64,000 bases of DNA, from assembly GCF_029813775.1 (NCBI RefSeq), contig NZ_JARVKW010000036.1, positions 1 through 64,000 of the forward strand, read 5' to 3'. The notes beneath the pieces were generated by a model, which saw only the letters and a program-made list of their open reading frames with translations, was not told where the DNA came from and ran no database searches. The translations under genes and the position numbers were made by a program. Origin of the DNA: Streptomyces sp. DH24 (GTDB lineage: Bacteria > Actinomycetota > Actinomycetes > Streptomycetales > Streptomycetaceae). Positions 32,158 to 40,265 of this stretch are shown in pieces (position 1 is the stretch's first letter; every line of letters starts with the position of its first letter).

Positions 32158-33056
32158 GTTCCGTCCTCTACGACGCTCCGGGCCCCCGCGCCAAGCGGCG
32201 CAACGTGCTCTTCTCCGTCGTCTTCTTCGTCCTGCTCGCCCTCTTCCTGTGGTGGATCTGGCGGACGATGGACGACAAGGGCCAGCTGCAGTGGGCCCTG
32301 TGGGAGCCGTTCACGACCTCCGCGGCCTGGACGACGTACCTGGTGCCAGGACTCGGCAACACCCTCAAGGCCGCGGCACTGGCCATGGTCATCGCCCTTC
32401 CGCTGGGCGCGGTCCTCGGCATCGCCCGTCTCTCCGACCACCGTTGGGTACGGGGCCCCGCCGGCGTCGTCGTCGAGTTCTTCCGGGCCATCCCGGTGCT
32501 GCTGCTGATGCTGTTCGCCAACGAGGTGTACGTGGAGTACACGGGCATCTCCAGCGAGGACCGGCCCCTCTACGCGGTCGTCACCGGCCTGGTGCTGTAC
32601 AACGCCTCGGTGCTCGCAGAGGTCGTCCGGGCCGGCATCCTCTCCCTGCCCAAGGGCCAGGCCGAGGCGGCCTACGCCATCGGTCTGCGCAAGGGCCAGA
32701 CGATGCAGACCATCCTGCTGCCGCAGGCCGTCACGGCGATGCTGCCGGCCATCGTCAGCCAGCTCGTCGTCATCGTGAAGGACACCGCCCTCGGTGGTGT
32801 GCTGCTCAACTTCACCGAGCTGCTGAATGCGCGCAGCACCCTCGCGGCCAACTACGCCAACGTCATCCCGAGCTTCATCGTGGTGGCCGTCGTCTACATC
32901 GTGCTCAACTTCATCCTCACCTCCTTCGCCTCCTGGCTGGAGGGCAGGCTGCGCAAGAGCAAGCGGAGCACGGGCGCGGTCGTCGGCGCCGAAGAGGTCG
33001 AGGAGCTGAACGCGGCCGAGATCGGCGCCCCGCAGAAGACCCGCGGCGCTCCCTGA
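32154..33056 (+). CDS. gluD: Glutamate ABC transporter permease
   Basis: A 300-residue HisM-type permease, partner of GluC. An N-terminal segment (NVLFSVVFFVLLALFLWWIW) precedes the usual permease core with GLGNTLKAAALAMVIALPLG and the EAA loop GQAEAAYAIGLRKGQTMQTILLPQA. A charged C-terminal tail of about 35 residues extends beyond the membrane domain. Last gene of gluABCD; a clear terminator follows 25 bp after the stop. Confidence 0.95.
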   Translation: MSSVLYDAPGPRAKRRNVLFSVVFFVLLALFLWWIWRTMDDKGQLQWALWEPFTTSAAWTTYLVPGLGNTLKAAALAMVIALPLGAVLGIARLSDHRWVRGPAGVVVEFFRAIPVLLLMLFANEVYVEYTGISSEDRPLYAVVTGLVLYNASVLAEVVRAGILSLPKGQAEAAYAIGLRKGQTMQTILLPQAVTAMLPAIVSQLVVIVKDTALGGVLLNFTELLNARSTLAANYANVIPSFIVVAVVYIVLNFILTSFASWLEGRLRKSKRSTGAVVGAEEVEELNAAEIGAPQKTRGAP

Positions 33057-33081
33057 CGCTCCCTCAACCCGTTTGACCCGC

Positions 33082-33115
33082 ACGGAGGCAGTGGCATGAT
33101 CGCCACTGCCTCCGT
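33082..33115 (+). terminator. gluABCD terminator
   Basis: A perfect 14-bp stem (33082-33095 with 33102-33115) and 6-nt loop start 25 bp after the gluD stop. Confidence 0.92.
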
Positions 33116-33231
33116 CGCTTGACGCAAGCAGCGGCAATGGGTTGCATACGTTCTGTGATCGTGCACCCTGCTCCAACGTCCTGTTCACCTACGTCTCTCA
33201 GGTCACCACTGCGGGCAGGGGGCGCCGCGCC

Positions 33232-34842
33232 GTGGACCCGGTGATCGTCGTCGGAGCGGGGCCCGTCGGGCTCACGCTCGCCCTGGGTCTGGCGCGTCAG
33301 GACGTGCCCTGCGTCGTCCTGGACGAGGGACCGGGCAAGGACGAACCCCGTCCCGCGCGCACCGTCGTGCTGCGCGAGGACACCGCCGCCCTGCTGGAAC
33401 GGCTGACCGGTGTGCCGCTCGCGCAGGCCGGCGCCCACTGGGCCGGATGGCGGTCGATGCGGCGCAAGCAGGTGATGCGCGAGGTCTTTTTCGACGAGGC
33501 CGAACCCGCCCCGCTGCACATCGCGCAGCACGTGCTGACCGGCGCCCTGCGCGCCGCCCTCGCCCGCGAGTCACGGGTGAGGATCGCCGTGGACAGCAGG
33601 GTCGACGGCGTGGAGCAGGAGGCCTCCGGCGTCACGGTCCACACCCGCGGCCCGAAGGGCACATGGTGGCGCGGCAGTTATCTGGCCGGCTGCGACGGTC
33701 CCCGCTCCACGGTCCGCAAGCTCCAGGACATCCGCTTCCCGGGCCGTACGGCGGTGGAACGGCACGCCGTCGCCGCCCTGCGCACCGAACTCCCCTGGCC
33801 CGGCGAGGCGCTGCTGCACCGCCTGCCGCCGTGGCGCACGACCGGCCCGTCCGCCGGCGAGATCACCGCCCGCCCGCTGCCCGGCGGGGTGTGGCGGCTG
33901 GACTGGCTGCTCCCGCCGGGCAAGGACCTCGTCACCCCCGAACTGCTGGTCACCCGCGTCCGGGAGACGCTGGCCGGCTGGACCGGCGGCTCCACACCCC
34001 CGTACGAGCTGCTCGACACCGGTGTCCACACCGTCCACCACCGGCTGGCCCGGCGCTGGCGGGTCGGCCGCGTCTTCCTCGCCGGGGACGCGGCGCATCT
34101 GCTCGGCGCGCTCGGCACCCACGGCCTCGACGAGGGCCTCAGGGACGCCGACAACCTCGCCTGGAAACTGGCGCTGGCCTGGCACCACGGCCCGCACGAG
34201 GCGCTCCTCGACAGCTACCAGGAGGAGCGGCGCGGCGCCGTCGCCGCCCGGCTGCGCGCGGCCGACCAGTCGCTGCCGATACTGCGCGGCGGCTCGGGGG
34301 GCCTGCGCTCCTACGTGCCCGGCGCGGCCCGCGGCCACGACGCGCTGCTCACGGACGGTCATCTGGGGCGCGGAGCACTGGGCGCGCCCGGCACGTACGC
34401 CGACTCGCCTCTCGCACCCGGGCACCTCGAAGGGGAGGTGCCCGTCGGCACACCGCCCGGAGCGCAGGTCACCGACGTCCTGGTGACGGCGGAGGACGGC
34501 TCCTTCGTACGGCTGCGGGACCGGCTCGGGCGCGGCGCGCTGCTCGTGGTGCTCGTCGCGCCGGGCACGGGCGTGTGGGAGCGCAAGCACTGGGTGACCG
34601 CCGGCATCATGCCCCGGCTGATGGCCGCGGTGAGCGCGCTGCCGCACACCGCCGAACTCCTCGTGGCCGAGAGCTATCCGGGCGCGGGCGCCCACACGGT
34701 GCTCCTCGTCCGTCCCGACGGCCACCTCGTCACCGCGTTGAGCGGAGTGCGCCCGGCCGACCTGTACGCGGCCGCCGAGGCCGCGCTGGGCGGTGCGGCC
34801 GACGCGGAGGCCGAGGCGGAGGCACCGGCCGTTTCCCACTGA
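33232..34842 (+). CDS. FAD-dependent aromatic-ring-type monooxygenase
   Basis: A 536-residue PHBH-type flavoprotein monooxygenase. The N-terminal FAD site is VIVVGAGPVGLTLALGLAR (about 4-22), the middle motif is AGCDGPRSTVRK (DG motif), and the second FAD motif is RVFLAGDAAHLLGALGTHGLDEGLRDADNLAWKL. A C-terminal thioredoxin-like domain is present, as in phenol hydroxylase relatives. These enzymes hydroxylate aromatic rings or related substrates with NAD(P)H and O2. GTG 33232 is chosen because the homology starts there; the frame is open to 33142. It stands alone between gluABCD and the repeat region. Confidence 0.85.
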   Translation: MDPVIVVGAGPVGLTLALGLARQDVPCVVLDEGPGKDEPRPARTVVLREDTAALLERLTGVPLAQAGAHWAGWRSMRRKQVMREVFFDEAEPAPLHIAQHVLTGALRAALARESRVRIAVDSRVDGVEQEASGVTVHTRGPKGTWWRGSYLAGCDGPRSTVRKLQDIRFPGRTAVERHAVAALRTELPWPGEALLHRLPPWRTTGPSAGEITARPLPGGVWRLDWLLPPGKDLVTPELLVTRVRETLAGWTGGSTPPYELLDTGVHTVHHRLARRWRVGRVFLAGDAAHLLGALGTHGLDEGLRDADNLAWKLALAWHHGPHEALLDSYQEERRGAVAARLRAADQSLPILRGGSGGLRSYVPGAARGHDALLTDGHLGRGALGAPGTYADSPLAPGHLEGEVPVGTPPGAQVTDVLVTAEDGSFVRLRDRLGRGALLVVLVAPGTGVWERKHWVTAGIMPRLMAAVSALPHTAELLVAESYPGAGAHTVLLVRPDGHLVTALSGVRPADLYAAAEAALGGAADAEAEAEAPAVSH

Positions 34843-34845
34843 CGC

Positions 34846-35110
34846 CACGCGCCCGCCGTCACCGTATGCCCGCATGGTGACGGCCTGAGACGGAGACGAC
34901 CGACCGGCTCACACTGACACGGACGCGCCCGCCATCACGGTACGTCCGCATGGTCACGCCCGGAGACGGAGACACCGGCCGCCTCCCACCGGTGCCAACG
35001 AGCCCGCCACCACCGCACGCCCGCATGGTCACGCCCGGAGACGGACACACCGACCGGCTCACACTGACACGAACGAGCCCGCCGTCACCGTACGTCCGCA
35101 TGGTGACGGC
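34846..35110. repeat. Four 75-76 bp imperfect tandem repeats
   Basis: Four head-to-tail units share the core CCGCATGGT (at 34874, 34950, 35025 and 35100, measured at the A of CATGG) and the segments GCCCGCC, CGGAGACGGA and CCGGCTCACACTGACACG. The region is noncoding between the monooxygenase and the cysteine-dioxygenase leader. A minus-strand frame across it (34859-35188) would give 25-residue peptide repeats, but it has no start signal or homology. The last unit abuts the leader promoter. Confidence 0.8.
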
Positions 35111-35113
35111 CGG

Positions 35114-35142
35114 TTGACCGGTCCGGACGGCCATGGTGTACT
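35114..35142 (+). promoter_or_regulatory. Putative promoter of the cysteine leader operon
   Basis: TTGACC (35114-35119) and TGTACT (35137-35142) are spaced by 17 bp, fitting a vegetative-type promoter. The predicted start site, about 35149-35150, coincides with an in-frame GTG, so the leader peptide mRNA could be leaderless. Confidence 0.5.
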
Positions 35143-35188
35143 CCGGACCGTGACCGACACCTCGACGCGCCTGTGGCGGAGGGTCCAC

Positions 35189-35236
35189 ATGGACCTCGTC
35201 CGCTACGCGGGCTGCGTGTGTCGTCCGTCCTGCTGA
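35189..35236 (+). CDS. Cysteine-rich leader peptide (putative Cys attenuator)
   Basis: A 15-codon reading frame encodes MDLVRYAGCVCRPSC, with Cys at positions 9, 11 and 15, directly upstream of the cysteine dioxygenase gene. A good GGAGG lies six bases before the ATG. An in-frame GTG at 35150 would extend it to 28 residues and would lie at the predicted transcription start. Short Cys-containing leader peptides precede sulfur-metabolism genes in actinobacteria and can act as cysteine-responsive attenuators; that role here is inference. Between its stop and the downstream ATG lies a nested stem (CGCGCGC 35255-35261 with GCGCGCG 35279-35285, inner GCCG/CGGC). Confidence 0.72.
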   Translation: MDLVRYAGCVCRPSC

Positions 35237-35313
35237 ATTCGCCTTCCTCTCCCCCGCGCGCAGTGCCGTCCGTCGGCCGCGCGCGTCTCCGCGAACCCTC
35301 TTCAGGACGGTCC

Positions 35314-35847
35314 ATGTCTGTCTCCCCGGCCTCCGTGCCGACCACCGCCGGCCCCGCGCCCACGCAGGCCGACCTGCTCGACTTCGTACGGCGGACCGCC
35401 GCCGACACCGAACTGATCGCCTCCCTCCCCCTCGACCCCGAGGGCCGCACCTGGCTGCGGCTCGACGGGCCCGGCGGCAGCGAGGCCTGGCTGATCGGAT
35501 GGCCGCCCGGCACGGGCACCGGCTGGCACGACCACGCCGACTCGGTCGGCGCCTTCTTCACCGCGTCCGGCGAACTGCGGGAGCACTCACTCGCCGCCCG
35601 GCTGCCCACCGACGGCTGGAAGACCCTGGAGCTCACCGACGGTGTGGACCGCGAGCGCCGGCTGACGGCCGGGCAGGGCCGCGCCTTCGGACGCCACCAC
35701 GTGCACGAGGTCCTCAACGACTCCCCCGACCACCACGCGGTCTCCGTCCACGCCTACTACCCGCCCCTGCCCCGCATCCGCCGCTACAGCCGCGTCGGCC
35801 AGGTACTGCGGCTGGAGCAGATCGAGCGACCGGAGGACTGGCAGTGA
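35314..35847 (+). CDS. Cysteine dioxygenase-type cupin
   Basis: A 177-residue cysteine dioxygenase family protein that would oxidise L-cysteine to cysteine sulfinate with Fe(II) and O2. Iron ligands are visible in WHDHADS (two His) and GRHHVHEVLN (third His), within the cupin core from GWPPGTGTGWHDH to VSVHAYYPP. The C-terminal RRYSRVGQVL is typical of the bacterial branch. ATG 35314 has AGGACGG upstream. Its stop overlaps the rhodanese GTG (GTGA). The Cys leader just upstream fits a cysteine-degradation role. Confidence 0.88.
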   Translation: MSVSPASVPTTAGPAPTQADLLDFVRRTAADTELIASLPLDPEGRTWLRLDGPGGSEAWLIGWPPGTGTGWHDHADSVGAFFTASGELREHSLAARLPTDGWKTLELTDGVDRERRLTAGQGRAFGRHHVHEVLNDSPDHHAVSVHAYYPPLPRIRRYSRVGQVLRLEQIERPEDWQ

Positions 35848-36320
35848 CGACGGGAAGCGGACGGACGGAGCAGCCGGTGGCGGCGACGGGCAGCACGGGT
35901 CAACTGCCGCCCGGCATCGACGAGTTGCTGGAGCGGGTGCGGGACGGCTACGAACGCGTCGGACCCCGGGAGGCCTACGAGGCCGCGCGCGCCGGGGACG
36001 CGCTGCTGGTGGACATCCGGTACGCGGCCCTGCGCGAGCGGGACGGGCTGATCCCGGGCGCCCTGGTCGTCGAGCGCAACGAACTGGAGTGGCGTCTCGA
36101 CCCCCGCGGCAGCCACCGCGCCCCCGAAGCGACGGGCCACGATCTGCGGATCGTCGTGATCTGCAACGAGGGCTACGCCTCCACCCTGGCCGCGGAGTCC
36201 CTGCACCGACTGGGACTGCACCGGGCCACCGATCTGGCGGGCGGCTTCCAGGCGTGGCGGACGGCGGGGTTGCCGGTGACGGTGGCGGGGCCGGCGCCCT
36301 TCCCCGGTGCCGACCGCTGA
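35844..36320 (+). CDS. Rhodanese-like domain protein
   Basis: A 158-residue single-domain rhodanese-like protein. The domain spans about residues 40-150, with VDIRYAALRERDGLIPGALVV and the active loop VICNEGYAS, whose Cys would carry a persulfide. The loop is CNEGYA-S, unlike the C-x4-R pattern of thiosulfate sulfurtransferases, so the substrate may differ. Translationally coupled to cysteine dioxygenase by a GTGA overlap with GGAGG in the upstream gene's end. Together they suggest disposal of excess cysteine or sulfane sulfur. It converges on recX. Confidence 0.85.
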   Translation: MTTGSGRTEQPVAATGSTGQLPPGIDELLERVRDGYERVGPREAYEAARAGDALLVDIRYAALRERDGLIPGALVVERNELEWRLDPRGSHRAPEATGHDLRIVVICNEGYASTLAAESLHRLGLHRATDLAGGFQAWRTAGLPVTVAGPAPFPGADR

Positions 36321-36382
36321 GCCTGCCCGGCCCAGCCCCGGCAGTGGCAGTGGGCCAGCGGTGACCCCAATCCGACGTTCCG

Positions 36383-37216
36383 TCAGAATCCCTCCTCCGG
36401 CAGGAACTCCGTGTCCTCGCCCTCTTCCTCCAGCGCCTGGCGGACCACTCGCAGGGCCATGCCCTCGGGGTAGCCCTTGCGCGCGAGCATGCCGGCGAGA
36501 CGGCGCAGACGCTTGTCGCGGTCGAGGCCGCGGGTGGCGCGCAGCTTGCGGTCCACGAGTTCGCGCGCCGTCGCCTCCTCCTGTTCGGAGTCGAGCTGGG
36601 AGACGGCCGCGTCGATCAGCGTGGAGTCGACGCCCTTGGTGCGCAGTTCCCGGGCGAGCGCACGGCGGGCCAGGCCTCGGCCGTGGTGCCGGGACTCGAC
36701 CCACGCGTCGGCGAACGCGCTGTCGTTGATCAGTCCGACCTCCTCGAACCGCGACAGCACCTCCTCCGCGGCCTCGTCCGGGATCTCCCGCTTGCGCAGG
36801 GCGTCCGCGAGCTGCTTCCGCGTGCGCGGGGTCCCGGTGAGCAGGCGCAGGCAGATCGCCCGTGCCTGCTCCACCGGGTCCCCAGGAGGCTCCCCCTTCT
36901 CGGCCCTCGACGAGAAAGAGGCACCCCCGTCCTCGCCGGACGGCTCCCCGCGGCCCCGCCGGCGGCTCCCCCGTGAGCCGCCCGCGCCGCGGGCCCCCCG
37001 TGCCCCGCCCCGGCGTCTGCCACCGGGAGCGCCGGCACCGTCCGGCCACTCCTCGCGACCCGGCCCGTCGCCGTACGGCTCCCCCGTCCCGTACGGCACC
37101 GTGCCGTCGTGTCCCCCGTCCGTGCCGTGGCCGGCGTGCTCCCCGTACCCCCCGTACGCGTCACCGCCCGTCCCGGCGGAGCCCCCGTACTCGGCCCAGT
37201 CGGTTCGTCGTGTCAC
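36383..37216 (-). CDS. recX: RecA regulator RecX
   Basis: A 277-residue RecX. The conserved RecX repeats start near residue 115 (DPVEQARAICLRLLTGTPRTRKQLADAL) and run to the end. RecX binds RecA filaments and limits strand exchange. The first ~110 residues are a Gly/Tyr/Arg-rich low-complexity extension (GGYGEHAGHGTDGGHDG, then an Arg-rich block) not found in E. coli RecX. GTG 37216 is 3 bp after the recA stop, so recA-recX is one transcript. Confidence 0.93.
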   Translation of the reverse strand: MTRRTDWAEYGGSAGTGGDAYGGYGEHAGHGTDGGHDGTVPYGTGEPYGDGPGREEWPDGAGAPGGRRRGGARGARGAGGSRGSRRRGRGEPSGEDGGASFSSRAEKGEPPGDPVEQARAICLRLLTGTPRTRKQLADALRKREIPDEAAEEVLSRFEEVGLINDSAFADAWVESRHHGRGLARRALARELRTKGVDSTLIDAAVSQLDSEQEEATARELVDRKLRATRGLDRDKRLRRLAGMLARKGYPEGMALRVVRQALEEEGEDTEFLPEEGF

Positions 37217-37219
37217 GGA

Positions 37220-38344
37220 TCAGCTCTTGGCTGCCGCGGCCTTGGACTTGGTCACCTTGGCCGCGGGGGCGGGCACCGCCGTGGCGGCGTCGGCCGGGGC
37301 TGCCGTGGCCGCGGCGTCCGCACCCGGTTCCGCGGCCGGCTCTGCGGGACGCACGCCGACGCCCAGCTTCTCCTTGATCTTCTTCTCGATCTCGTTGGCC
37401 AGGTCGGGGTTGTCCTTCAGGAAGTTGCGCGCGTTCTCCTTGCCCTGACCGAGCTGGTCGCCCTCGTACGTGTACCAGGCGCCGGCCTTGCGGACGAAGC
37501 CGTGCTCCACGCCCATGTCGATCAGGCCGCCCTCGCGGCTGATGCCGTGGCCGTAGAGGATGTCGAACTCGGCCTGCTTGAAGGGCGGCGCGACCTTGTT
37601 CTTGACGACCTTGCAGCGGGTGCGGTTGCCGACCGCCTCCGTGCCGTCCTTCAGGGTCTCGATGCGGCGGATGTCGATGCGCACCGAGGCGTAGAACTTC
37701 AGCGCCCGGCCACCGGTCGTGGTCTCCGGGGAGCCGAACATCACGCCGATCTTCTCGCGGAGCTGGTTGATGAAGATGGCGGTGGTCTTGGACTGGTTGA
37801 GCGCGCTGGTGATCTTCCGCAGGGCCTGGCTCATCAGGCGGGCCTGCAGACCGACGTGGCTGTCGCCCATCTCGCCCTCGATCTCCGCGCGCGGGACGAG
37901 CGCGGCGACGGAGTCGATGACGATCAGGTCGAGGGCACCGGAGCGGACCAGCATGTCCACGATCTCCAGGGCCTGCTCGCCGTTGTCGGGCTGGGAGAGG
38001 ATCAGGTTGTCGATGTCGACGCCGAGCTTCTTCGCGTACTCGGGGTCGAGGGCGTGCTCCGCGTCCACGAACGCGACCTGGCCTCCGGCCTTCTGCGCGT
38101 TGGCCACGGCGTGCAGCGTCAGCGTGGTCTTGCCGGAGGACTCCGGTCCGTAGATCTCCACGACGCGGCCGCGCGGCAGACCGCCGACGCCGAGGGCCAC
38201 GTCGAGGGCGGTCGACCCGGTCGGGATGACCTCGATGGGCTCCATCGACCGCTCGCCCATGCGCATGACCGCGCCCTTGCCGAATTGCCGTTCAATCTGT
38301 GCGAGCGCGGCGTCCAGAGCCTTCTCGCGGTCGGTTCCTGCCAT
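37220..38344 (-). CDS. recA: Recombinase RecA
   Basis: A 374-residue RecA, the DNA-strand-exchange ATPase and SOS co-protease. Walker A is GPESSGKTT (about 66-74), Walker B LIVIDSVAAL, and the L2 region FINQLREKIGVMFGSPETTTGG is intact. The C-terminal 40 residues form an Ala/Lys/Pro-rich tail typical of streptomycetes rather than the acidic E. coli tail. ATG 38344 is preferred over upstream in-frame codons by homology. An SOS box lies about 165 bp upstream. Confidence 0.97.
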   Translation of the reverse strand: MAGTDREKALDAALAQIERQFGKGAVMRMGERSMEPIEVIPTGSTALDVALGVGGLPRGRVVEIYGPESSGKTTLTLHAVANAQKAGGQVAFVDAEHALDPEYAKKLGVDIDNLILSQPDNGEQALEIVDMLVRSGALDLIVIDSVAALVPRAEIEGEMGDSHVGLQARLMSQALRKITSALNQSKTTAIFINQLREKIGVMFGSPETTTGGRALKFYASVRIDIRRIETLKDGTEAVGNRTRCKVVKNKVAPPFKQAEFDILYGHGISREGGLIDMGVEHGFVRKAGAWYTYEGDQLGQGKENARNFLKDNPDLANEIEKKIKEKLGVGVRPAEPAAEPGADAAATAAPADAATAVPAPAAKVTKSKAAAAKS

Positions 38345-38508
38345 GGGTTCCACCCGATTTGCTTGAGTCGATCGCTTCACGTCAAAGACGCTAACGCCTG
38401 CCACTGACAATGCGCCCCGACGCACGTCCGGCCTGTGGATAACTCGGGCACATCTCCATTGAAAACGGGGCGAAGTACCCATCCAGAGCCTCGCCGGAGC
38501 CTCCATAA

Positions 38509-38520
38509 GAATGGATGTTC
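38509..38520 (-). promoter_or_regulatory. SOS box of recA (LexA site)
   Basis: Read on the minus strand, GAACATCCATTC matches the GAAC-N4-(G/A)TTC operator described for Streptomyces recA. It sits in the 224-bp gap between the AI-2E-type gene and recA and would place recA under LexA. Confidence 0.75.
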
Positions 38521-38568
38521 GATTTTCGTGTCAAGCGCACCACGCGGGCCCCGGCCGGGGTCCGTCCG

Positions 38569-39867
38569 TCAGGAAGTCCCGCCCCCGGACCCTTCCCCGG
38601 AACCCTCCGTCGGCCCCTCCGCCGGCCCTTCCGCCCCCGGCCGGGACCCACCCGGTCGTCCCGCCCGCGCGCGCCACGCGCGGGTGAGCGCCCGGGGGCC
38701 GGCGGAACCGCGCCGGTGACCGTGGACGCGCGGGTCGTCCGTGACGGCGTACCGCTTCACGTACGCGCCCAGGAACGCCTGGAGCGTGGCGACGGCGGGG
38801 ATGGCGATCAGGGCGCCGACCGCGCCGAGGAGGGCCGTGCCGGCGACGACCGAGCCGAAGGCGACGGCCGGGTGGATGTCGACGGTCTTCGCGGTCAGCT
38901 TGGGCTGCAGCACGTAGTTCTCGAACTGCTGGTAGAGCACGACGAAGATCAGCACCCACAGCGCGTACCAGGGATTGACCGTGAAGGCGATCAGCATGGG
39001 CAGGGCGCCCGCGAGGTACGTGCCGATGGTGGGGATGAACTGCGACACCAGGCCCACCCACACGGCGAGCACGGGCGCGTAGGGCACGTTCAGGAACTCG
39101 AGCAGAACGAAGTGCGCCAGGCCCGAGATGAGGGCCATCAGGCCGCGCGAGTACAGGTAGCCGCCGGTCTTGATCACGGCGATCTCCCAGGCGCGCAGCA
39201 CCTCGGCCTGCCGCGCGGGCGGCAGCACGGAGCACAGGGCGCGGCGCAGCCGGGGGCCGTCGGCGGCGAAGTAGAACGAGAACAGGGTGATCGTCAGCAG
39301 CTGGAAGAGACCGCCGAGGACCTGGGCGGACACGTCGAGAACGCCGGTGGCGCTGTTCTGCACGTAGTTGCGCAGCCAGTCGGAGCGCAGCAGGCCCTCC
39401 TGGACGTCCACGCGTCTGAGCTCGGTGTGGAAGTGCGTGTTGATCCAGTTGATGACGGAGTCGATGTAGTCGGGGAAGCCCTCGACCATCTTGATCAGCT
39501 GGCCGGCGAGCATGGAGCCGAGCAGGGTGACGAACCCGGCGGCCACGACGGTCACGGCGAGGAAGACCACGGCGGTGGCCAGCCCTCGGCGCAGTCCGCG
39601 TGAGGCCATCCAGCTCACCGCGGGTTCGACGGCGAGCGCCAGGAAGAACGCGATGACGACGTTGATCAGCAGGCCGGTGAGCTGGTGGAAGGCCCAACTG
39701 CCGAGCTGGAACACGGCGATGAGGGCGAGGGCGAGGACCATCGCGCGCGGCAGCCAGCGCGGCATACGGGCACCGTTCGCCGGCGCCGGCGGGGGGCCGG
39801 GCGGCGGCGTCGGGCCGATCGGGGTCGCGTGCCGGGTCGCCTGCCCGGTCTCGTCAGTGGGTGCCAC
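38569..39867 (-). CDS. AI-2E family transporter
   Basis: A 432-residue polytopic protein of the AI-2E/TqsA/PerM family with about eight hydrophobic segments and the family-typical FIPTIGTYLAGALPMLIAF and GALIAIPAVATLQAFLGAYV. Members are exporters or permeases of small molecules or Na+/H+; the substrate here is unknown. A long Pro/Gly/Arg-rich cytoplasmic tail (about 365-432) is species-type low complexity. Start is uncertain: GTG 39867 or GTG 39885. It lies upstream of recA in the same direction, which is conserved in streptomycetes. Confidence 0.88.
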   Translation of the reverse strand: MAPTDETGQATRHATPIGPTPPPGPPPAPANGARMPRWLPRAMVLALALIAVFQLGSWAFHQLTGLLINVVIAFFLALAVEPAVSWMASRGLRRGLATAVVFLAVTVVAAGFVTLLGSMLAGQLIKMVEGFPDYIDSVINWINTHFHTELRRVDVQEGLLRSDWLRNYVQNSATGVLDVSAQVLGGLFQLLTITLFSFYFAADGPRLRRALCSVLPPARQAEVLRAWEIAVIKTGGYLYSRGLMALISGLAHFVLLEFLNVPYAPVLAVWVGLVSQFIPTIGTYLAGALPMLIAFTVNPWYALWVLIFVVLYQQFENYVLQPKLTAKTVDIHPAVAFGSVVAGTALLGAVGALIAIPAVATLQAFLGAYVKRYAVTDDPRVHGHRRGSAGPRALTRAWRARAGRPGGSRPGAEGPAEGPTEGSGEGSGGGTS

Positions 39868-39993
39868 GGTGCAAGTCTCGCCCACGCCGCCGACAGCCCG
39901 CTGCCCCGGCCCGGCGAACTTCGCGCATCAGGACTGCCGCCGCCGCGCGAACGTCGCCACCCGGCGCCGCCCCCGCTCCGCGGTCTTCGCGGC

Positions 39994-40188
39994 TCAGCGC
40001 TTCTCCCGCGGCACGTCCATCACCGCGCAGACCACCCGCCACACGTCCTTGGCCTCCCAGCCGGCGGCCAGCGCCTCGTGCACCGTGCGCCCGCCGAGCT
40101 CCGACATCACGTGGTCGCGCGCGAACATTTCGGCGTAGCCCGGACCGAAGTGATCCGCCATCCGCTCCCAGAAGACCGTCAACCGCAT
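39994..40188 (-). CDS. DUF3046 family protein
   Basis: A 64-residue protein matching the actinobacterial DUF3046 pattern (MRLTVFWERMADHFG, then DHVMSELGGRTVHEALAAG and VWRVVCAVMDVP). It is usually found next to recA/recX, as here. No function is known. It is compact and probably soluble and helical. Confidence 0.85.
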   Translation of the reverse strand: MRLTVFWERMADHFGPGYAEMFARDHVMSELGGRTVHEALAAGWEAKDVWRVVCAVMDVPREKR

Positions 40189-40265
40189 GCCATCAGTATC
40201 CCGCCCCCGGGGGAGCCTACGGCGGGACCGCTCACCGGCGCCGCTTTCCGCCTACGGTCTGACGC

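Noticed and set aside
34846..35110. Resemblance to a CRISPR array
   Set aside because: Units are contiguous imperfect 75-bp copies without constant repeats and unique spacers, and no cas genes are near.
34859..35188. Minus-strand frame coding 25-residue peptide repeats
   Set aside because: It follows only from the 75-bp DNA repeat; no ribosome binding site, no homology and atypical codon use.
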